A stretch of DNA of 12,147 bases from an uncultured Burkholderiales bacterium (GTDB taxonomy: Bacteria > Pseudomonadota > Gammaproteobacteria > Burkholderiales > Burkholderiaceae_E). The position numbers and the translations under genes are program-made. Below, piece after piece: positions 6,951-12,147 of the stretch. Location of the stretch: positions 1 to 12,147 of the forward strand of contig CAIKZV010000530.1 in the NCBI GenBank assembly GCA_903831925.1, read 5' to 3'. A model generated the notes under the pieces. The model saw only the letters and a list, made by a program, of their open reading frames with translations. It was not told the origin of the DNA and did not search any database. Numbering within the stretch: the stretch's first letter is position 1; each line of letters opens with the position of its first letter.

Positions 6951-7277
6951 TCAGAACGGCAGCTTGAAACCGGGCGGCAGGGGCAAGCCCTGCGTGACCG
7001 ATCCCATGCGCTCGGAGGCGGTCTGCTCGGCGCGGCGCAGCGTGTCGTTGAAGGCTGCCACGACCAGATCCTCGAGCATGTCCTTGTCTTCACCCATCAG
7101 GCTGGGATCGATGGAGACCCGCTTGACCTCGTTGCGGCAGGTCATGACGACCTTGACCAGGCCGGCGCCGGACTGGCCTTCAACCTCGACGCCAGAGAGC
7201 TGCTCCTGGGCCTTCTTGAGGTTGTCCTGCATCTGCTGGGCCTGCTTCATGAGGCCGGCAAGCTGGTTCTTCATCAT
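6951..7277 (-). CDS. ybaB: YbaB/EbfC family nucleoid-associated protein
   Basis: A 108-residue DNA-binding protein that coats the nucleoid as a dimer. It shows the family pattern: N-terminal helix QLAGLMKQAQQMQDNLKKAQ, then the beta segment VEVEGQSGAGLVKVVMTCRN, the conserved VSIDPSLMGEDKDMLEDLVV, the helix AAFNDTLRRAEQ, and the C-terminal GLPLPPGFKLPF. It lies between dnaX and recR as in most proteobacteria. The ATG at 7277 overlaps the dnaX stop as ATGA (4 bp), implying translational coupling; a second ATG directly follows (MM), so the exact start could be 7274. Confidence 0.96.
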   Translation of the reverse strand: MMKNQLAGLMKQAQQMQDNLKKAQEQLSGVEVEGQSGAGLVKVVMTCRNEVKRVSIDPSLMGEDKDMLEDLVVAAFNDTLRRAEQTASERMGSVTQGLPLPPGFKLPF

Positions 7278-9097
7278 GGTGTGGGATCTCCGGTGGGTCC
7301 GAGCGGCTGGATCGATTCGGGCAGGATCGTACCGTCGAATGAGGTGAGCAGGGTCTGAACGAAGGCATCGCCTTCAATGTTGGCATGGGCCTGGGCATTG
7401 GCCTGGGCCTGTTCGCGGTTGCGTACGGCGGCAACCGTCGTGCCGCGCACCGTACCGACTTCGACCGTCACTTTCATCGGTCGACCGAAATGCTGGGCCA
7501 GGCGATCGCGAACCTTGCCCAGCAGCGCCGGTTCGGCCAGCGGCTTGACCGGCACGCGCAGCGAGAAGGTGTCGGTGGCGGTGTCAAAGCCAAGCAGTTC
7601 GCTTTGCTGCATGAACTGGCCGACCAGACCGGCGCGACCCTGCAGGCCGGCGGTGACCGCGGCGGCAAGCGAGGTCCAGTCGCCGTCGAAGGGCGTTGCT
7701 GCGGCGGTCACAGGCAAGGCAGGCGATATCGAGATTGCGGGCGGGGCTGATGGTGCCGGTGACCCTGCCGGTGATGACGCTGTTGATGGCGCCGGTGCCG
7801 CGACGGGTGATTCGAGCGCGGCAGCGGCCGGCCTTACGGGGGCGCGCGAGGCGACACTTGGTGCAAGGCTTGCGGCAAGACTTTGTGCAGCAGGCCCCCG
7901 GGCAAGCGGCGCCGCAGCAATCGGCACCGCAGGCCGCGCGAGCGCCGGCTGCGGCGCCGCGCCGATGTCGGATTCGGGCCGAAAAGCGAGCAGTCGCAAC
8001 AGCACCATCGAAAAACCGGCATGGGCATCGGGCGCGAGCGGCAGGTCGCGGGCGCCATGAATCGCAATCTGGTACCAGACCTGCAGTTCGAGCGCATCGA
8101 CGCGCGATGCCCAGGCGAGGGCCACTGAACCGTCCTCGTCATCGGCCGTGATCGCACCGACCTGGGCCAGCGCAATGCGCTGCAGTAGCGCGGCAAAATC
8201 GAGCAGCGCACGCTCAAAGGGCGCATTGCCCGAGAGCATGTCATCGGCCAGCTCGACCAGGGCCCGACCGTCGCCGGCGACCAGCGCCTCGAGCAGTCGC
8301 TCGAGATCACGGCGATCGACCACACCGAGCATCTCGCGGACCGCACTGTCTTCGATACGACCACCGCCATGAGCAATCGCCTGATCGAGCAGCGACAGGG
8401 CGTCGCGCATGCTGCCGGCGGCGGCGCGTCCGATCTGGGCGAGCGCGGCCGGCTCGAAGGGCACCGACTCGGCTTCGAGCACAGTGGCCAGATGCCGCGC
8501 GATCAGCGCCGGGGGCAGGTTCTTGAGGTTGAACTGCAGGCAGCGCGACAGCACGGTCACCGGCACCTTGCGCGGATCGGTGGTCGCCAGGATGAACACC
8601 ACATGGGCGGGCGGCTCTTCAAGCGTCTTGAGCATCGCATTGAAGGCATGCCCGCTGAGCATGTGGACCTCGTCGATCATGTAGACCTTGTAGCGCCCCG
8701 AGACCGGCGAATAGACCACCTGCTCAAGCAGCTGGGCCATTTCCTCGACACCCCGATTGGAGGCGGCATCCATCTCGACATAGTCGGGAAACCGACCCTG
8801 CTCGATTGCGACGCAGGCACCGCACTGGCCGCAGGGCCGCGAGCTGACGCCGGTTTCGCAATTGAGCGCACGCGCAAGAATGCGCGAGACCGTAGTCTTG
8901 CCGACGCCGCGCGTCCCGGTAAAGAGATAGGCGTGATGCAGCCGGCCGGTGTCGAGCGCGTGGCTGAGTGCGCGAACCACATGCTCCTGCCCGACGAGCG
9001 ACTGAAAATCGCGAGGCCGCCAGGTTCGGGCGAGCGCCTGATGCGGCTTGGCTGAGTCATTGACGGGAGGATTGGCTGTGGCCATCGCGGTGGGCAT
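7274..9097 (-). CDS. dnaX: DNA polymerase III subunit tau (clamp loader)
   Basis: DnaX is the ATPase of the clamp loader that places the beta clamp on DNA. Visible motifs are ALARTWRPRDFQSLVGQEHV, Walker A GTRGVGKTT (61-69), a zinc site Cys80/89/92/95 (CGQCGAC), Walker B with DEVH (142-145), and the SRC sensor (184-186). Domains II-III run to about residue 370. An Ala/Pro/Ser-rich linker follows (about 385-470), then a C-terminal domain starting DGDWTSLAAAV that should contact the polymerase. No A-rich slippery heptamer is visible, so a frameshifted short gamma form is not predicted. Starts at 9097 (MPTAMATANPP) and 9085 are both possible, neither with a clear ribosome site. The 607-residue length is within the tau range. 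Confidence 0.96.
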   Translation of the reverse strand: MPTAMATANPPVNDSAKPHQALARTWRPRDFQSLVGQEHVVRALSHALDTGRLHHAYLFTGTRGVGKTTVSRILARALNCETGVSSRPCGQCGACVAIEQGRFPDYVEMDAASNRGVEEMAQLLEQVVYSPVSGRYKVYMIDEVHMLSGHAFNAMLKTLEEPPAHVVFILATTDPRKVPVTVLSRCLQFNLKNLPPALIARHLATVLEAESVPFEPAALAQIGRAAAGSMRDALSLLDQAIAHGGGRIEDSAVREMLGVVDRRDLERLLEALVAGDGRALVELADDMLSGNAPFERALLDFAALLQRIALAQVGAITADDEDGSVALAWASRVDALELQVWYQIAIHGARDLPLAPDAHAGFSMVLLRLLAFRPESDIGAAPQPALARPAVPIAAAPLARGPAAQSLAASLAPSVASRAPVRPAAAALESPVAAPAPSTASSPAGSPAPSAPPAISISPALPVTAAATPFDGDWTSLAAAVTAGLQGRAGLVGQFMQQSELLGFDTATDTFSLRVPVKPLAEPALLGKVRDRLAQHFGRPMKVTVEVGTVRGTTVAAVRNREQAQANAQAHANIEGDAFVQTLLTSFDGTILPESIQPLGPTGDPTP

Positions 9098-9133
9098 GAC
9101 AGATGCAGGCGCTGGATCAACCGGAAGTCGTCA

Positions 9134-9148
9134 GCCTGAGCGACAGGC
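9134..9148 (-). terminator. Hairpin between ffs and dnaX
   Basis: GCCTG and CAGGC pair perfectly around TCGCT on the minus strand, 17 bases past the predicted 3' end of the 4.5S RNA. No T run follows, so it is a weak terminator or processing-signal candidate only. The 67-bp gap shows no other signal that I can support, including no clear dnaX promoter. Confidence 0.25.
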
Positions 9149-9164
9149 AAACGAGTTGGGAGGT

Positions 9165-9262
9165 GGACGAGCCTGACCCTCGGCACTTCCGGGAAGCGGC
9201 ATTGGCTGCTTCCTTCCGGACCTGACCAGGTGGACCACACCGGAATGCGAGGAGGCCCGTCC
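9165..9262 (-). ncRNA. ffs: 4.5S RNA (small bacterial signal recognition particle RNA)
   Basis: The minus strand contains the universal SRP core GGTCAGGTCCGGAAGG followed by AAGCAGCC, which forms the GGAA tetraloop and the asymmetric loop bound by Ffh. The ends pair as a long stem: the 5' end GGACGGGCCT with the 3' end AGGCTCGTCC, one G-U included. The resulting RNA is about 98 bases, near the usual length of small proteobacterial SRP RNA; the exact ends are inferred from the pairing and the -10 distance. With Ffh and FtsY it targets nascent membrane proteins to the translocon. Its place directly before dnaX is the usual one in betaproteobacteria. Confidence 0.96.
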
Positions 9263-9268
9263 GTCCCG

Positions 9269-9274
9269 ATTGTA
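9269..9274 (-). promoter_or_regulatory. -10 element of the ffs promoter
   Basis: TACAAT on the minus strand is followed by six bases and then the G that opens the predicted 4.5S RNA, the ideal spacing. No good -35 hexamer lies 16-18 bases upstream. The -10 sits in the loop between CCCGAT (9288-9293, minus strand) and ATCGGG (9265-9270), and a longer GTCCCGA/TCGGGAC pair (9316-9322 and 9263-9269) brackets the whole promoter region. Confidence 0.5.
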
Positions 9275-9324
9275 TCAGTCGGGCGGGATCGGGCTCCGGT
9301 GGCCTGTGCAGCAACTCGGGACGC

Positions 9325-12147
9325 TCAGAGATCGACATCAAACTCGACCGTGCCGGCCAAAGCATCGACCAGAACCGTGCGGACCGGGCCGGGCGCATTG
9401 AATGGCGCAGGCTCGAGCTGACCGATCAGCAGACGGTAGTCAGCCAGCTGGGCGACGTAGCCTGGGCGCCGTTCGGCGTCGACCGACCACTTGTAGTCGA
9501 TGACCCAGAGCTCATCGTCGACCCGCGCCAGGCGGTCGATCCGCCTGGCCTGTCCCTGCCCATCGAGAATCTCGAGCTCACTGGCCGCCCGCTCGCTGCG
9601 CCAGGCCGGCGCGAGCGCGGGCAGCGCCAGCACCCGCCGAGCCGGGCGAAGCGTCGATCGACGCGGTGTATCGTCAAGCTCGAAGGCCAGTAGGGCCTCG
9701 AGTACCGCGTCCTCATCGAGACCCGGCCAACCGCTGCTGCCGGGCAGCAGCTCGAGCGCCCGATGCAGGGCCTTGCCCAGTTCGGTGGCAAGTTGACTGC
9801 CTGCCGGATCGACGCCGGCGCCTTCCTCGCTGCCGCGCCGCTCGCCGATATCGAGGCGATACAGATCGGGCAGTCGCAGGGCGAAAGCAGCTTCGCCCGC
9901 GCGGGGGTCCGCGGCATCGACTGCGGCATCGACTGCGGATTGATCAGTCGGATCGGTCAGCGCAGGGGCATCGACGCCGTCGAGTATGGTGTACCAGGAC
10001 TGCGAAGGCGATCTGGGCGCAAGCGCCCCTGACACAATCACACCGCGCCGTGCGCGGGTGAGCGCCACATACAGAAGGTTGCGGTCCTCGAGTTCGCGAA
10101 GCTCGTTGTCACGCGCAAGACTTTGCTCGCGCGACGATCCGCGCAGGCCGGCGTTGAAGAGAAAGGACAGATGGTCGGGCCGCAGCGCCTCCGGCGGCCA
10201 GTCGATGAACAGGCCCGCCTGGTCGGAGCGGGTGCGGCGATGGGCATCGGCGAGCACCACCAGATCGGCTTCAAGACCCTTGCAGGCATGAATCGTCATG
10301 AGCCGGATCGCGTCGACGGTGTCGCTGCGCCCCTCGCTCGGACCTTCGCGGTCTTCGAGCGAATCGAAGCTGCGCAATCGGGCCAGAAAGCCCGCCAGAC
10401 TCGGATAACGACCAGCATCCACATCGAGCGCCAGGCCCAGCATCGCGCACAGATTGGCATAGGCGACTTCTCGCTGGGCGGGCGCAACCGCGGCCGGATA
10501 GCGGGCAAAGGCGTCGGCCTGCGCCAGCGCGGCATCCAGAAAGTCATGCACCGGCAAACGCGCAGCGGCATCGATCCAGCCGGCCAGGCGCCGGGCAAGC
10601 GCGACCGCATCGAAAGGCGCGATGCCGGCGCCAAGGTCTGCGGGCGTTGGCGCGGTCGCGGCGATGTCCCTTTCTGTGTCCCTTTCTGTGTCCCGGTCCA
10701 AGTCCCTATCAGCACCGGCACCGGCACCGGCGCGAGCGCCAAGCGCAAGGGCCTTCAGACACGACCACCAGTGTCGGCCGGTCCGCCGGGCATGCGCGGC
10801 CAGCCATCCGAGCGCATCGGTGTCGAGCCCGATCAGCGGCGATGCCAGCACCTGCGCCAGCGCCAGATCATCGAGCGGACGGCGCACGAAGGTCAGCAGT
10901 GCGCGCAGATCGTCGCCCTCGAGGGTGCGAAGCAGACCGCCGCTGCGATCGGACTGAACCGGCAGCCCGGCCTCGCGCAGGGCGCGCTCGTAGGCTTCGA
11001 ATCCGGTCCGAGAACGGGCGAGCACGAAAATCTCGCGAAATGGCACGGCCTTGCCCTGTCGGGCCAGCTCGAGGCGAGCGGCCTTGATCGCATGTGCAAT
11101 TTGCACACCTTCGCGATGTCGCAGCGGGGTCTCGTCGTCGCGCGGCGACTCGAGCCAGTCGAAGGGCTCCTCGACGGCAGCGACCGCACCTGGGGCGTCG
11201 ACCTGCACCCGCGGCAGTCGCCAGAAGAGACCCTGGCCGGTCTGGGCGAGCGTGGCCTGATGACGGTAGTGCGCCATGACCGGCGGCAGGCAGCGGTTGA
11301 GCACCTCGACAATCGCCGGGGCATTGCGCCGTGTGGTGTCGGTGCCGATCTCGAGCGAATCGAAGCCCTCATCAAGCAGCCGCGTCGCCGCCATGAACAC
11401 CCGCGCCTCGGCGCGCCGGAACCGATAGATCGACTGACGCGGATCGCCCACCACGAAGACCGAGGGACGATCGCCGGCGCCGGCATAGGCCTGCAGCCAG
11501 TCGGCGAGCAGCCGCCACTGCAGGCTGCTGGTGTCCTGAAACTCATCGAAGAGCAGATGCCGATAGCGCCGGTCGAGGCGGCACTGGACATAGGCGGCTG
11601 TGCCGGGATCGCGCATCAGGCGATAGGCATTGGATTCGAGATCGGCGAAATCGATCACGCCACGGGCGCGCTTGATCTGCCGGTAGACCACCATCAGCTC
11701 GGCGCCGCAGCGCATCATGCGGGCGTTGAGCGCAACGCCCGGCCACTCGCGCAGCAACTGCCCCGCCGCCAGTACCCGCTCGGCCAGCGCCACCCAGCGG
11801 GCCTGCAGTGCCGGCTCGTCGTCGCCCTGACCGGCGGCCGCCTGGCTGGCGAGACGATCGCGAAACTCGACGGTCGTCTTCCAGGCCCGCGGCTTTGGCG
11901 AGGTTTTCGTGAGCAAGCTGTCATGCAGTGCGTCGAACCATTCGCGGTGCGCCAGCACACGCAGTGTGTCGTCGATGCCCGTATCGGCGATGCCCGTATC
12001 GTCGGCTGATAACCCGGCAGGCACGGTGGCCAGCACCGCCTCGAGTTCGGTGGCGAGCTTGCGCAGCGCCAGGCCGCCGCCGCCCAGCAAGCTTGCGAAA
12101 GCGCGCAGCTCCTGTTGCAGACCCGGGTCGGCGACGAGCGCGCGCAG
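9325..12147 (-). CDS. addA: AddA/RecB-type UvrD helicase with C-terminal PD-(D/E)XK nuclease (5' end outside window)
   Basis: Large subunit of a double-strand-break resection helicase-nuclease; 940 residues are visible and the frame is open to the right edge, so Walker A and the true start lie outside. Superfamily 1 motifs seen are DEFQDT (11530-11547), VVGDPRQSIYRFR (about 11418-11456), TIHACKGLEADLVVL (about 10255-10300) and LLYVALTRARRG (about 10041-10077). The C-terminus carries the nuclease core RIDRL followed by ELWVIDYKW (about 9490-9545), as in AddA/RecB. Betaproteobacteria usually pair this protein with an AddB-like nuclease encoded upstream, beyond this window. Three in-frame tandem duplications (9911-9934, 10665-10730, 11973-12002) add charged or Gly/Ala-rich stretches without breaking the frame. 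RecB and an orphan UvrD-nuclease are the alternatives. Confidence 0.85.
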   Translation of the reverse strand: MRALVADPGLQQELRAFASLLGGGGLALRKLATELEAVLATVPAGLSADDTGIADTGIDDTLRVLAHREWFDALHDSLLTKTSPKPRAWKTTVEFRDRLASQAAAGQGDDEPALQARWVALAERVLAAGQLLREWPGVALNARMMRCGAELMVVYRQIKRARGVIDFADLESNAYRLMRDPGTAAYVQCRLDRRYRHLLFDEFQDTSSLQWRLLADWLQAYAGAGDRPSVFVVGDPRQSIYRFRRAEARVFMAATRLLDEGFDSLEIGTDTTRRNAPAIVEVLNRCLPPVMAHYRHQATLAQTGQGLFWRLPRVQVDAPGAVAAVEEPFDWLESPRDDETPLRHREGVQIAHAIKAARLELARQGKAVPFREIFVLARSRTGFEAYERALREAGLPVQSDRSGGLLRTLEGDDLRALLTFVRRPLDDLALAQVLASPLIGLDTDALGWLAAHARRTGRHWWSCLKALALGARAGAGAGADRDLDRDTERDTERDIAATAPTPADLGAGIAPFDAVALARRLAGWIDAAARLPVHDFLDAALAQADAFARYPAAVAPAQREVAYANLCAMLGLALDVDAGRYPSLAGFLARLRSFDSLEDREGPSEGRSDTVDAIRLMTIHACKGLEADLVVLADAHRRTRSDQAGLFIDWPPEALRPDHLSFLFNAGLRGSSREQSLARDNELRELEDRNLLYVALTRARRGVIVSGALAPRSPSQSWYTILDGVDAPALTDPTDQSAVDAAVDAADPRAGEAAFALRLPDLYRLDIGERRGSEEGAGVDPAGSQLATELGKALHRALELLPGSSGWPGLDEDAVLEALLAFELDDTPRRSTLRPARRVLALPALAPAWRSERAASELEILDGQGQARRIDRLARVDDELWVIDYKWSVDAERRPGYVAQLADYRLLIGQLEPAPFNAPGPVRTVLVDALAGTVEFDVDL
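9911..9934. repeat. 12-bp tandem duplication in addA
   Basis: GCGGCATCGACT occurs twice in a row and then begins a third time. It is in frame and encodes the AVDAAVDAADP stretch between the last helicase motif and the nuclease domain, a likely linker. Confidence 0.85.
10665..10730. repeat. 12-bp and 6-bp tandem repeats in addA
   Basis: TGTCCCTTTCTG is present twice exactly, with a diverged third partial copy, followed after a short spacer by three copies of CACCGG. In the addA frame these encode a Gly/Ala run and then alternating Asp/Arg/Thr/Glu (DRDTERDTERD). Unit lengths are multiples of three, so the gene stays open. Confidence 0.9.
11973..12002. repeat. 15-bp tandem duplication in addA
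   Basis: CGATGCCCGTATCG plus one variable base occurs twice in a row. In the addA frame it gives TGIADTGIDDT, in the N-terminal half of the visible protein. The single mismatch suggests a fairly recent duplication. Confidence 0.85.

Noticed and set aside
6941..7093. N-terminal extension of recR into ybaB
   Set aside because: The extension overlaps conserved YbaB codons, reads as arginine/proline-rich non-RecR sequence, and would make RecR about 50 residues too long.
10123..12009. 628-codon open frame on the plus strand opposite addA
   Set aside because: It mirrors the helicase gene, has no recognisable domain and is rich in Arg/Gly/His as expected for an antisense frame in GC-rich DNA. The minus-strand frame carries all the conserved helicase motifs.
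1..12147. CRISPR arrays, insertion sequences, tRNA genes, phage genes, defence or toxin-antitoxin systems
   Set aside because: None seen: no regularly spaced repeats, terminal inverted repeats or transposase motifs, and no tRNA-like cloverleaf. AddA is a general repair enzyme and is not by itself evidence of a defence island.

Overview
The window looks like an ordinary chromosomal segment of a high-GC betaproteobacterium, most likely Burkholderiales. The reasons are the GC-rich codon use, a CarA that appears to begin MLPHLPP like other beta-proteobacterial CarA proteins, the 4.5S RNA gene directly ahead of dnaX, and the dnaX-ybaB-recR string. The genus cannot be named from the sequence alone. 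Every gene I can support lies on the minus strand, so reading order runs from the right edge to the left edge.

Layout in transcription order: (1) an AddA/RecB-type UvrD helicase-nuclease, cut by the right edge (12147 to 9325). (2) The 4.5S SRP RNA gene ffs (9262-9165), with a -10 element at the correct distance. (3) The replication/repair cluster dnaX (clamp-loader tau subunit), ybaB (nucleoid-associated protein) and recR (recombination mediator), with a 4-bp dnaX/ybaB overlap and a recR start just after the ybaB stop. (4) A small MAPEG-family membrane protein. (5) A SsuA/NitT-type ABC importer in the order binding protein, ATPase, permease, followed 45 bp later by a membrane-anchored DUF4230-type protein. 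(6) A 238-bp gap with a likely promoter and a leader holding a seven-U tract. (7) carA and the first 263 codons of carB (carbamoyl-phosphate synthetase), cut by the left edge.

The genes fall into three working groups: DNA maintenance (AddA, DnaX, YbaB, RecR) around the SRP RNA; a solute importer of unknown substrate with an attached DUF4230 protein; and the first committed step shared by pyrimidine and arginine synthesis (CarAB). I see no tRNA, rRNA, CRISPR array, insertion sequence, phage gene or toxin-antitoxin pair, and no sign of a new defence system. The points most worth checking are the carA leader, the ABC-DUF4230 linkage, and three in-frame tandem duplications inside the addA-like gene.
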